Assembly (NCBI GenBank): GCA_046349775.1
Contig: JAXMBS010000082.1
Location: forward strand, 1 to 22,849
From: JAEUIG01 sp046349775
GTDB taxonomy: Bacteria > Planctomycetota > Planctomycetia > Planctomycetales > Planctomycetaceae
Length of the DNA: 22,849 nucleotides
Direction of reading: 5' to 3'
This document shows positions 1 through 6,735 of this stretch, piece by piece. The position numbers and the translations under genes are program-made. Below the pieces are notes generated by a model. That model had not been told where the DNA came from. It made no database searches and was given only the letters and a program-made list of their open reading frames with translations. Position 1 is the stretch's first letter. Every line of letters starts with the position of its first letter.

Positions 1-342
1 GCATTGAAAAGGCGTTGCTTCCCTTGAAACGACGCTGGATTCCGCAATCAGTCAACGACAGACGTATTGTACCTGCATTGCTCTTAGGTGGCCACGTTTG
101 CCCCCCCGCTGCCCCACGGAATCAATTGTCGCGTCGGCACAACAGACGACGAGAGGCGCTGACACCTTGGTAGCGCGTCGGACTGCACTGCCTCAGCCAG
201 AGTGATGCGCGATGCGGAGGACTGGAGACGCATGAAATCGGTCCGCTAGAGGGATACGATTCTCTGATTCGGCTCGATCATCGAGATCTGCGACAACGCT
301 CACCGTGCGACGTCGAAACTCCACTTCGCACCGGGGCCCGTC
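1..342. other. No gene recognised
   Basis: No reading frame here has a convincing start, ribosome site and recognisable protein. One frame is open from the window edge to about position 171 and could be the 3' end of something outside the window, but its translation is not recognisable. Confidence 0.4.
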
Positions 343-465
343 ATAAGCGATGCGACGCGCATTCTGTCGCAGATCGACGCGGGCGATCCGACCGCGTCGG
401 AGAAACTGCTGCCGCTCGTCTATGACGATCTGCGCAAGCTGGCGACGTCCCGGATGGCTTCAGAA
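343..465 (+). pseudogene. ECF-type RNA polymerase sigma factor, N-terminal remnant
   Basis: In this frame the translation contains SDATRILSQIDAGDPTASEK and then LLPLVYDDLRKLATSRMASE, which matches the start of region 2 in the ECF-like sigma factors common in planctomycetes. Two things show decay. The codon where the family starts is ATA (343-345) rather than ATG, giving ATA-AGC-GAT where ATG-AGC-GAT is usual. Similarity also stops after about 41 codons, with no region 2.2-2.4 or region 4 following; the frame runs on as unrelated sequence to a TAG near 557. An intact member would be about 180-200 residues. The family call rests on recognition of this short stretch only. Confidence 0.5.
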
Positions 466-870
466 ACTTTCAAATTGAATCCTGTCGGCCAATCGCGTGC
501 GAATCTGGGCGGTCAATGCACCGCAACCTGGGTCGGCAGGATTGCCCCGATCTCATAGTTGTCACGCGGCGAGAGCGATCCTTTCGAGCGCGACGTGAGT
601 GTCAATGTCGCCCTGCTTGCGTCCGGCGCCGGTTTCCACCGGCGCGCCGCCATCGACTTGTCGATGGAGATGGATGTTGTGGACCAGCACGCGATCGTCA
701 GTCCGGACCCAGGCTAGTTCTTGCCCGATACTATGGATCGAGTGGAACCTTCGGCAGCAGTTGAGAACAAGTACTGCCAGAGATTCCGGCAATCCGCCTT
801 GCTCTCGACGATCAGCCACGGGCGCGTATCTGAATTGAAGCACCCGTCGGCTGCATCGCCAGAGAATATT
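466..870. other. Unassigned stretch between the sigma remnant and the TetR promoter
   Basis: Short overlapping reading frames exist on both strands (for example 562-843 on the minus strand), but none has a good ribosome site or a product I recognise. A minus-strand frame entering from the right and ending at a TAG near 717 looks protein-like (WLIVESKADCRNLWQYLFST), so this may be decayed coding sequence. I assign no function. Confidence 0.3.
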
Positions 871-872
871 AC

Positions 873-883
873 GAGCACGCTCA
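873..883. promoter_or_regulatory. Upstream operator copy, probable TetR site
   Basis: GAGCACGCTCA is the exact reverse complement of the first 11 bases of the palindrome at 922-933. Its centre lies about 50 bp upstream of the second copy, just before the -35 box. This is a plausible auto-regulatory site for the TetR protein encoded immediately downstream. Confidence 0.55.
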
Positions 884-892
884 CATTATGGA

Positions 893-920
893 TTGACGAC
901 CGCCGATTCGCCGATAGAAT
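893..920 (+). promoter_or_regulatory. Sigma70-like promoter of the TetR operon
   Basis: TTGACG (893-898) and TAGAAT (915-920) are separated by 16 bp, close to the sigma70 consensus. Transcription would begin near 927, inside the second operator palindrome. The TTG of the -35 box is also in frame with the TetR gene, but as the -35 hexamer it is an unlikely start codon. Confidence 0.6.
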
Positions 921-921
921 A

Positions 922-933
922 TGAGCGTGCTCA
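922..933. promoter_or_regulatory. Palindromic operator over the transcription start, probable TetR site
   Basis: TGAGCGTGCTCA is a perfect palindrome apart from its two central bases. It begins two bases after the -10 box and covers the predicted +1, a position where a bound repressor would block transcription. A second copy lies at 873-883. Confidence 0.6.
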
Positions 934-961
934 CTTAAATCCGGCAAACAGAGGCCACGGC

Positions 962-1606
962 ATGCGTGTGACCGCCGAGACCAGAACCGCAACCCGGCAG
1001 CGGATTCTGGACGAATCCCAGACACTCTTCGCCGCACACGGGTTCGAAGCCACCACGACGCGCGAAATCGCCCAGGCCGCCGGAATCGGGGTCGGCACGC
1101 TCTTCAATTACTTCCCCACGAAGGAATCCATCGCGGGCGTCCTGATCAGCGGCGCCTACAAGCAGGCGGTCCACGCACAACTCAGCCGCGACCTGGATGA
1201 TTCGACTTCTCTGGAAGAGGAACTCTTTGCCCATGTCGCGGCCGTGCTGCGCAAACTCAGGCCGTTCCGCAGTTATCTGACGGCCGTCCTCGATACCGAA
1301 TTGTCGCCGCTGAACTCAGACGGTGATGCAACGGCCGGGACTTTCCGCACGGCTCATCTGGAGGTCGTCGATCAAATCGCCGCCAGACACGGCAGCGGCG
1401 AATCGTTTACGGCCGTCGCCGGGCATCTGTACTGGACCCTTTTCGTCGGCGTTCTGGCCTTCTGGTCCAAGGATGCCTCCCCGAAACAGGAAGACACATT
1501 GGCGCTGCTCGATCAGTCACTCGCGATGTTCGTCGGCTGGCTGACATCCGTTGGCCAAGATCGCTTTAGCAGTACCCCTAAATCCACGCGTCGATCCCGA
1601 GGGTAA
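962..1606 (+). CDS. TetR/AcrR family transcriptional regulator
   Basis: This 214-residue protein has the TetR N-terminal DNA-binding domain. Residues 12-28 (RQRILDESQTLFAAHGF) form helix 1, and the helix-turn-helix at about 32-51 contains TTREIAQAAGIGVGTLFNYF, the family signature. The C-terminal ligand-binding part is divergent, so the inducer cannot be predicted. I chose ATG 962 because GAGG at 951-954 sits seven bases upstream and the start lies downstream of the promoter; the TTG at 893 in the same frame is the -35 box. Two palindromic copies around the promoter suggest autorepression. The stop is four bases before the next gene, so regulator, kinase and SRPBCC protein are probably one transcript. 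Regulation of the downstream genes is inference. Confidence 0.9.
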   Translation: MRVTAETRTATRQRILDESQTLFAAHGFEATTTREIAQAAGIGVGTLFNYFPTKESIAGVLISGAYKQAVHAQLSRDLDDSTSLEEELFAHVAAVLRKLRPFRSYLTAVLDTELSPLNSDGDATAGTFRTAHLEVVDQIAARHGSGESFTAVAGHLYWTLFVGVLAFWSKDASPKQEDTLALLDQSLAMFVGWLTSVGQDRFSSTPKSTRRSRG

Positions 1607-1610
1607 GCCC

Positions 1611-3056
1611 ATGCCGACCACTGCCGAATTGATAGCCGCACTTCCCCAGCCGGCTGACGAAGTGGAGTCCGATATCACCGGTCCATTGCCCGAGTTGCTC
1701 GAATCGTGGTCGCTCCGCCCCGTGCCGGTTGGCTGGTTTCGCCGCATGCGGGTGCTGGGCAGCCTCCAGGCGCAAATCGGCGCCGCGTATCTGTTTCATT
1801 GGCTGCGCGGCTGGTTCAAGGACGCGGATGACAATCAGCGTCATCTTGCAGAAACGCACTGGCGCACTGCGTTGAGAGTCCTCGATTCGATGAGCTACCT
1901 GCGCGGCGCCACGATGAAGCTCGGGCAGACGCTGGCGAGCTTTCCCGACATTGTGCCTCGCGAATTTGTCGAGACGCTCGATCAGCTGCACTTCAGTGCG
2001 CCTCCGATGCACTGGTCACTGCTTAAGGAGCTGGTGTTCAACGAACTCGGGGACGATCCGGAGAACCTGTTCGCGTCTTTCGACAAGCAGGCCTTTGCGG
2101 CCGCCTCGTTGGGGCAGGTCCATCGGGCCACGCTCCGCACCGGCGAGCAAGTCGCCGTCAAGATCCAGTATCCCGGTATCGGCCGGACGATTCGCAGCGA
2201 CTTCCGCAACCTGTTCCTGTTCATGGCGCCCGCCCGGCTGGGCCGCGACTGGGAGAGCACGAAAGCACAATTGGACGACTTGCGGATGCGTTTGGAGCAG
2301 GAGACGGACTACGAACGCGAGGCCGCCATGCTCGAAAGAGTCCGTGCGCTGTTCCGCGAGGACGACGGCATTGTCGTGCCGCGGGTCTATCGCGAGTACA
2401 GCACTTCTCGAATCCTCACGATGGAACGCCTCGAAGGGCGGCATCTTACTGACTTTCTGGCGACCGGCCCGTCGCAGCAGCTACGCAACGAGTTCGCCCG
2501 AAGAATCCTGCACTCCTGGTACCGGATGATGTACGCCGGCCGGATGTTCTATATCGACATGCATCCCGGCAACTACCTGTTCATGCCGGATGGGCGTCTG
2601 GGTCTCATCGACTTCGGCTGCATGGTCGAGCTCGACGATACGCTGTGGGACCTGATGCGGAAGATGGACCGGCCGCTCACCACGGGGCGCGGCGACGAGC
2701 GGACGGCCGTGTTGAAGGAATGGTCCTGGATCAGCGACGCTGCCGAGGACGCGGATCGGCTGCGTCTGAGCGACGAATTTGCAGACTGGACCTGGCATGC
2801 CCGTTACTGCGGCGGGGAATTCGATTTCGCCGACGAGGCAGACTTTCGCCGTGGCATAGACCTGTTCGTCGAGATGGTCCGCAAGCGGTACAACCGTGCC
2901 CGTCCCTGCACGCCGGTCATTGCCCGGCAGCAGTTTGCCTGGCGTGCGATGCTGTATCAGCTCAAGGCCAGGATCGATGTCGCGCCGATCGCCGAAGAAG
3001 AAGTTCGGGCAACCGGCTGGGACCGCAGCGATTACGCGCGAGGTTCGAATCCATGA
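1611..3056 (+). CDS. ABC1/AarF-UbiB family atypical kinase
   Basis: This 481-residue protein shows the ABC1 (ADCK/UbiB) set of motifs: the KxGQ motif at about residue 103 (KLGQTLASFPDIVP), the alanine-rich nucleotide loop AAASLGQVHRA, VAVK with the ATP-anchoring lysine at about 184, YEREAAMLERV (family E-x-D helix region), DMHPGN with the catalytic Asp316 and Asn321, and the metal-binding DFG at 334-336. Family members are linked to ubiquinone and isoprenoid lipid metabolism, but the substrate here is unknown. ATG 1611 has GAGGG at 1599-1603, seven bases upstream, and lies four bases after the TetR stop. A TTG at 1551 would add 20 residues but overlap the TetR gene. It ends in an ATGA overlap with the next gene, implying translational coupling. 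No membrane helix stands out. Confidence 0.92.
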   Translation: MPTTAELIAALPQPADEVESDITGPLPELLESWSLRPVPVGWFRRMRVLGSLQAQIGAAYLFHWLRGWFKDADDNQRHLAETHWRTALRVLDSMSYLRGATMKLGQTLASFPDIVPREFVETLDQLHFSAPPMHWSLLKELVFNELGDDPENLFASFDKQAFAAASLGQVHRATLRTGEQVAVKIQYPGIGRTIRSDFRNLFLFMAPARLGRDWESTKAQLDDLRMRLEQETDYEREAAMLERVRALFREDDGIVVPRVYREYSTSRILTMERLEGRHLTDFLATGPSQQLRNEFARRILHSWYRMMYAGRMFYIDMHPGNYLFMPDGRLGLIDFGCMVELDDTLWDLMRKMDRPLTTGRGDERTAVLKEWSWISDAAEDADRLRLSDEFADWTWHARYCGGEFDFADEADFRRGIDLFVEMVRKRYNRARPCTPVIARQQFAWRAMLYQLKARIDVAPIAEEEVRATGWDRSDYARGSNP

Positions 3057-3493
3057 TCACTTTGATCGAACGAGAATTCACTGTGAATGTCGGATTAGAG
3101 CAGGCCTGGGACCACCTCGCCCGCATCGAACAGTGGCCAAGCTGGGCGCCTCACATCAAGCGGATCGAGCTTGAGCCCTCCGGTAAGTTGAAACCACGGT
3201 CACAGGGGGTCATCCATCTGACCAATGGCATGAAGCCCGTGTTCCGGGTCACCGCGTTCCATCGGCCGCAAAGCTGGAAATGGGTCGGCGGCTTTCTCTG
3301 GGTGAGAGTGCACTATGACCATCAGTTTGAGGCGTTGAATGGAGCGCACACCAAATTGGTGTGGATGATTGAGGCCGAGGGATTCGGCGCAACCATCCTT
3401 GGCCGACCATTTGCATTGAAGTACCGCCGTCATTTGGAGAGAGCGATCCCACGGTTGATTCGTGAGATGAATGCCAGAACTACGAGCGATTGA
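3053..3493 (+). CDS. SRPBCC (START/polyketide cyclase-like) family protein
   Basis: This 146-residue protein is typical of the SRPBCC helix-grip fold, which forms a deep hydrophobic ligand cavity. It begins with a strand followed by a helix (EREFTVNVGLEQAWDHLARI), then EQWPSWAPHIKRIELEP, a run of beta strands ending in TKLVWMIEAEG, and a long C-terminal amphipathic helix from about residue 120. ATG 3053 overlaps the kinase stop by four bases (ATGA). A longer upstream frame exists but would run inside the kinase gene. Pairing with an ABC1 kinase suggests handling of a hydrophobic molecule such as an isoprenoid or quinone. The ligand and enzymatic activity, if any, cannot be read from the sequence. 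Confidence 0.85.
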   Translation: MITLIEREFTVNVGLEQAWDHLARIEQWPSWAPHIKRIELEPSGKLKPRSQGVIHLTNGMKPVFRVTAFHRPQSWKWVGGFLWVRVHYDHQFEALNGAHTKLVWMIEAEGFGATILGRPFALKYRRHLERAIPRLIREMNARTTSD

Positions 3494-3499
3494 CGCTCG
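3483..3499 (+). other. Small hairpin spanning the SRPBCC stop codon
   Basis: CGAGCG (3483-3488) and CGCTCG (3494-3499) form a perfect 6-bp stem with a 5-nt loop that contains the TGA stop. There is no following T tract. Confidence 0.4.
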
Positions 3500-3511
3500 C
3501 GACTTAAAAGC

Positions 3512-3553
3512 GGCCGGTGAGGTCCTTACCGCCAAGCAAGCCCCTCACCGGCC
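3512..3553 (+). terminator. Strong 11-bp inverted repeat after the TetR operon, possible terminator
   Basis: GGCCGGTGAGG (3512-3522) pairs perfectly with CCTCACCGGCC (3543-3553) across a 20-nt loop. It lies 18 bases after the SRPBCC stop and about 90 bases before the next gene, where a terminator or mRNA-end stabiliser would be expected. No T tract follows, so intrinsic termination is uncertain. Confidence 0.5.
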
Positions 3554-3646
3554 AGGCATCACTCCGGCGCACGGTCCGCGCGCCGGCCGCGATGTCGTTT
3601 CATCATATCGCGGACCGCAACCGAAGGTGAAACGGAGAGTTCCGCC

Positions 3647-4465
3647 ATGTCCAATCACTGGGACGAATTCTCGAAGTCGCTCGCCGAACCTGTTCCTCGC
3701 CGCGAATCGTTGCGTCGGCTCGGCATTGCATTGACGGCCACGGTCCTCGGCCCGCTGGGTGCGCAGTTCGCCCAAGCCGGCCATCATGCGCCGAAACCTC
3801 CGAAGCCGCCGCCGGACCCGTGCAAGGCGTTCTGCACCTGTCGCAACAGCAAGCAGAAGGATCAATGTCTCCGGGCCTGCAATGCGTGCGGCAAAAACCC
3901 CGGCCGGCTTGCCGGCAGTTGCGGCAAGTATGTCTGTTGCGCGGCGGGTCAGACCGCTTGCAGCGGGTATTGCACCGACCTCGCCTTCGATCCCGACAAC
4001 TGCGGAGCTTGCGGGAACATCTGTGCGGCTCCGGGGCCGAATGAGGAAGGCATGTGCCTCTACGGGCAGTGCGAGTACGCCTGCGTCGCCGGCGCCGTGT
4101 ATTGCGACGGGTCGTGCACGTTCCTCGATTCGGATCCCGACAACTGCGGCGCCTGCGGCAATGTCTGCCCTGCGGGGCAGAGCTGTCTCGGGGGCGTTTG
4201 CGAGGACGATGATCCGGGCCATTGCACGCCATATTGTCCGGAGGGATGGTGCGGCGGCGATGGTTGTGGAGGGGCCTGCGGTTGCCCCAGCGGGACGTAC
4301 TGCGAATCCAACTGGTGTTACGACGATGGATCGTGCGCGAGTGGAACATTGTGCAATGGCGTCTGTGTCAACCTCGCTTTCGACACGGCCAACTGCGGCG
4401 CGTGTGGCCACGTTTGCCAGCCCGGAGAGACCTGTTCAGGTGGCACTTGTCAAAGCCCGTTCTGA
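3647..4465 (+). CDS. Tat-exported cysteine-rich repeat protein, first paralogue
   Basis: This 272-residue protein begins with a likely twin-arginine signal: Arg18-Arg19 in PRRESLRRLG, a hydrophobic stretch to about residue 42, and AQA before a probable cleavage near residue 44. The mature part has a proline-rich linker and about 40 cysteines. It carries three copies of a module with the core DNCGACGN followed by spaced Cys residues (around residues 110-122, 163-174 and 245-256). Such Cys/Gly modules occur in exported proteins of myxobacteria, planctomycetes and other groups, with no settled function. GGAGAG at 3634-3639 lies seven bases before ATG 3647. The next gene is a shorter paralogue with a near-identical N-terminus, followed by a double redoxin. 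Metal binding or a disulfide-rich extracellular role is plausible but unproven. Confidence 0.85.
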   Translation: MSNHWDEFSKSLAEPVPRRESLRRLGIALTATVLGPLGAQFAQAGHHAPKPPKPPPDPCKAFCTCRNSKQKDQCLRACNACGKNPGRLAGSCGKYVCCAAGQTACSGYCTDLAFDPDNCGACGNICAAPGPNEEGMCLYGQCEYACVAGAVYCDGSCTFLDSDPDNCGACGNVCPAGQSCLGGVCEDDDPGHCTPYCPEGWCGGDGCGGACGCPSGTYCESNWCYDDGSCASGTLCNGVCVNLAFDTANCGACGHVCQPGETCSGGTCQSPF

Positions 4466-4579
4466 GTCGCTCAGTTACGAAACTTCCACATCAGAACCGC
4501 CAATCGATGTGAACCCAGATCCCGCAAGCCATCGTTCACCCATCGAGAAGCCGGCATTCAATAGAAAGAAGCACTGACC

Positions 4580-5164
4580 ATGAACAATCATTGGGACGAA
4601 TTCTCGAAGTCGCTCGCTGAACCTGTCCCCCGCCGTGAGTCGCTCCGTCGCCTCGGCCTCGCATTGACCGCCACCGTCCTTGGCCCGCTGGGCGCGCAGT
4701 TCGCCCGGGCCGGTCACCATGCGCCGCAACCTCCGAAGCCGCCGTCGGACCCGTGCAAGGCGTTCTGCACGTGCCGCAACAGCAAGCAGAAGGATCAATG
4801 TCTCAAGGTCTGCAACTCCTGCAACAAGGACACCACCCGCGTTGCCGGATCCTGCGGCAATTATGTGTGCTGCGGGGCCGGCCGGACCTCCTGCGGCCGC
4901 TACTGCGCGGACCTTGCGTTTGATCCCGACAACTGCGGCGCGTGTGGAAACGCGTGTGAGGAACCGGGCCCGTACGAGGAAGGCATGTGCGTCTTCGGTC
5001 AGTGCGGGTACGCCTGCGTGAACGGCGCCGTGTACTGCAACGAGACATGCACGTTCCTCGAGTCGGACCCCGACAACTGCGGCGGGTGCTTCAACCAGTG
5101 TGCACCGAACGAAGTCTGCGCCGGCGGCTTTTGCCAGGGCTTCGGCGGCGACGGCGGCTGGTGA
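4580..5164 (+). CDS. Tat-exported cysteine-rich repeat protein, second paralogue
   Basis: This 194-residue protein is a tandem paralogue of the gene ending at 4465. The first 75 residues are almost identical, including the twin-arginine signal (PRRESLRRLG), the A-R-A cleavage region and the block CKAFCTCRNSKQKDQC. It has about 24 cysteines and two modules of the DPDNCG type, the second altered to DNCGGCFNQC. It lacks the C-terminal third of its neighbour and ends in a Gly-rich tail (GFGGDGGW). Duplication followed by divergence or truncation is likely. The 114-bp gap between the two genes shows no strong promoter or terminator. The redoxin gene starts 33 bases after this stop, which points to co-transcription. 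Confidence 0.83.
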   Translation: MNNHWDEFSKSLAEPVPRRESLRRLGLALTATVLGPLGAQFARAGHHAPQPPKPPSDPCKAFCTCRNSKQKDQCLKVCNSCNKDTTRVAGSCGNYVCCGAGRTSCGRYCADLAFDPDNCGACGNACEEPGPYEEGMCVFGQCGYACVNGAVYCNETCTFLESDPDNCGGCFNQCAPNEVCAGGFCQGFGGDGGW

Positions 5165-5197
5165 CAAAGGGGAACGAAGTCAACTGGAGCAGCTGTG

Positions 5198-6271
5198 ATG
5201 TTAGATATCGTCTTTGGGAAAATCCTGCCCTGGCTGCTGATCAGCGTCGGGGGCTGGATGGGCTATCAGCTCGTCCGCCAGAACGGGCGCATTCTGCTGA
5301 GGCTGGAGTCCATCGAGCGTGGGCTCGCTGTACGTTCCGCCGCACAGCGTCCCCAGCCGGCAGGACTGGCCGTCGGCACTCCCGCTCCGGACTTCGAGTT
5401 GCCGGACCTCGCGGGCGCGCGGCGCAGACTGTCCGATTACCGGGGGCGGGACCTGCTGCTGATCTTCTTCAACCCCAAGTGCGGGTTCTGCACGAAGATG
5501 GTCGCCGACCTGGCCGCGCTGCCGATCGACGGAGCGAACGGCCGCGCGGTGCCGGTCGTCGTCACGACCGGAGACTCCGACGAAAACAGGCAGCTCGTCG
5601 AGGAGCACGGTATTCGCTGTGTCGTCCTGCTGCAGGAACAGATGGAGGTCGCCTCCCGGTATCGCGCGCAGGGGACGCCGATGGGCTACCGCATCGATGC
5701 AGCGGGTCGCATTGCCAGCGAGCTGACGATCGGCGGCGAGCCGCTGCTGCAACTGGCAGCGGCCCAAGCCCCGGCTTCATCAAAGGGTCGCGCGTTTGAC
5801 AAGCACAAGCAAGAACCCGATCCGTCTCTGGCGCGAAGCCGGCTCAATCGCAGCGGACTCAAGGCCGGCACAGTGGCGCCCGATTTCCGCTTGCCGCGCA
5901 TCGACGGCAGCGAACTATCGCTTTCGGATCTGCGCGGCGAGCGCCTGCTGCTGGTGTTTTCAGATCCCGACTGCGGTCCCTGCGACGCGCTCGCACCGCG
6001 GTTGCAGGAGCTGCACCTCCAGTGTCCCGATCTGCAGATCGTCGTCATCAGCCGCCGCGACGCCGACGCGACACGCGCCAAGGCGGACTCGCTCGGCCTG
6101 ACCTATCCGATCGTCATGCAGAAGCGGTGGGAGGTGTCGCTCAAGTACGGGATGTTCGCGACGCCGATTGGGTATCTGATCGACGAACAGGGGACCATCC
6201 TGCAAGACGTCGCGGTTGGCATCGAGTCAATCCTGGCTCTCACCGAAGAACCATCATTCGTCTGTCCTTAG
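5198..6271 (+). CDS. Membrane-anchored protein with two thioredoxin-like (redoxin/MauD-TlpA-like) domains
   Basis: This 357-residue protein has one N-terminal membrane segment (about residues 4-24, PWLLISVGGWMGYQLV) followed by QNGRILLRLESIE, a motif seen in MauD-like redoxins. Two tandem AhpC/TSA-type thioredoxin folds follow. The first starts near residue 60 (GTPAPDFELPDLAG) with active site Cys95-Gly-Phe-Cys98 and a cis-Pro region GTPMGY. The second starts near 228 (GTVAPDFRLPRIDG) with Cys259-Gly-Pro-Cys262 and ATPIGY. ATG 5198 is chosen because GGAG at 5186-5189 is eight bases upstream; GTG 5195 is an in-frame alternative. Placed behind two disulfide-rich exported proteins, it is a good candidate for making, reducing or isomerising their disulfides. 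That role is inferred from context. Confidence 0.88.
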   Translation: MLDIVFGKILPWLLISVGGWMGYQLVRQNGRILLRLESIERGLAVRSAAQRPQPAGLAVGTPAPDFELPDLAGARRRLSDYRGRDLLLIFFNPKCGFCTKMVADLAALPIDGANGRAVPVVVTTGDSDENRQLVEEHGIRCVVLLQEQMEVASRYRAQGTPMGYRIDAAGRIASELTIGGEPLLQLAAAQAPASSKGRAFDKHKQEPDPSLARSRLNRSGLKAGTVAPDFRLPRIDGSELSLSDLRGERLLLVFSDPDCGPCDALAPRLQELHLQCPDLQIVVISRRDADATRAKADSLGLTYPIVMQKRWEVSLKYGMFATPIGYLIDEQGTILQDVAVGIESILALTEEPSFVCP

Positions 6272-6290
6272 TTGCGCGGCATCTGCATGT

Positions 6291-6319
6291 TTTCCACCAG
6301 GTTTCCAATCCAGTGGAAA
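6291..6319 (+). other. Small inverted repeat after the redoxin gene
   Basis: TTTCCAC (6291-6297) pairs with GTGGAAA (6313-6319) across 15 bases. It lies 19 bases after the redoxin stop. It is too weak and lacks a T tract, so I do not call it a terminator. Confidence 0.25.
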
Positions 6320-6451
6320 TTGATGGCGCCTTTGAGCGGGCGGGATGGCGAAGGACGTGTATTGAATTGGAATTGCGCTGGTCGAGTCGCCGACGCAATG
6401 CAGTCTCACTGCAAACGCGATATTGCCCCCCCAATTGCATCCCGAGTCGAC

Positions 6452-6483
6452 AAAAAAAGACTTGTGGCCCGTTGCCGCAAGTC
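6452..6483 (-). terminator. Intrinsic terminator of tRNA-Leu
   Basis: Read on the minus strand, GACTTG (6483-6478) and CAAGTC (6464-6459) form a 6-bp stem that extends past one mismatch by GGC/GCC, and it is followed directly by seven T (6458-6452). It starts 15 bases beyond the tRNA 3' end. This is a textbook Rho-independent terminator for the tRNA. Confidence 0.85.
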
Positions 6484-6498
6484 GTTTGACACCATAGT

Positions 6499-6581
6499 GC
6501 CGAAGGTGGGAGTCGAACCCACACGCCCTTTACGGGCACAGGATTTTGAATCCAGCGCGTCTGCCATTCCGCCACTTCGGC
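6499..6581 (-). tRNA. tRNA-Leu (anticodon CAA)
   Basis: The minus strand folds as a class II tRNA of 83 nt without an encoded CCA. The acceptor stem is GCCGAAG/CTTCGGC and the T arm is GTGGG-TTCGACT-CCCAC. A long variable arm has the stem GCCC/GGGC, and the anticodon loop is TTCAAAA with CAA at 6548-6546. The anticodon stem CTGGA/TCCTG contains one U-U mismatch at its second pair. The overall sequence resembles bacterial tRNA-Leu(CAA) such as E. coli leuX. It reads the UUG codon. Confidence 0.95.
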
Positions 6582-6735
6582 CGGTCGCCGCGAGGGAGCA
6601 GTCTAACCGCTCGCCTGCCGCGCGTCACTGCTGCCACACCACTTCCGCAATCGCCACCCGCCAACCTCGGCAATCGTAAATCGAACATCTAAAATCGATT
6701 GTCCACGACTCGCCGCCCTCACCCGACACGCCCCG

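Noticed and set aside
893..961. TTG start for the TetR gene
   Set aside because: That TTG is part of the -35 box; ATG 962 follows the promoter and has a ribosome site.
1551..1610. TTG start 20 codons upstream for the ABC1 kinase
   Set aside because: It would overlap the TetR gene and has no ribosome site; ATG 1611 has GAGGG at the right distance.
3545..4411. Minus-strand frame of 288 codons across the first cysteine-rich gene
   Set aside because: It is an alanine/arginine-rich shadow of the Cys/Gly-rich repeats; the plus-strand frame has a Tat signal and ribosome site.
6240..6575. Minus-strand frame beginning MAEWQTRWIQNPVPV
   Set aside because: It is the translation of the tRNA-Leu gene, a well-known artefact, not a protein.
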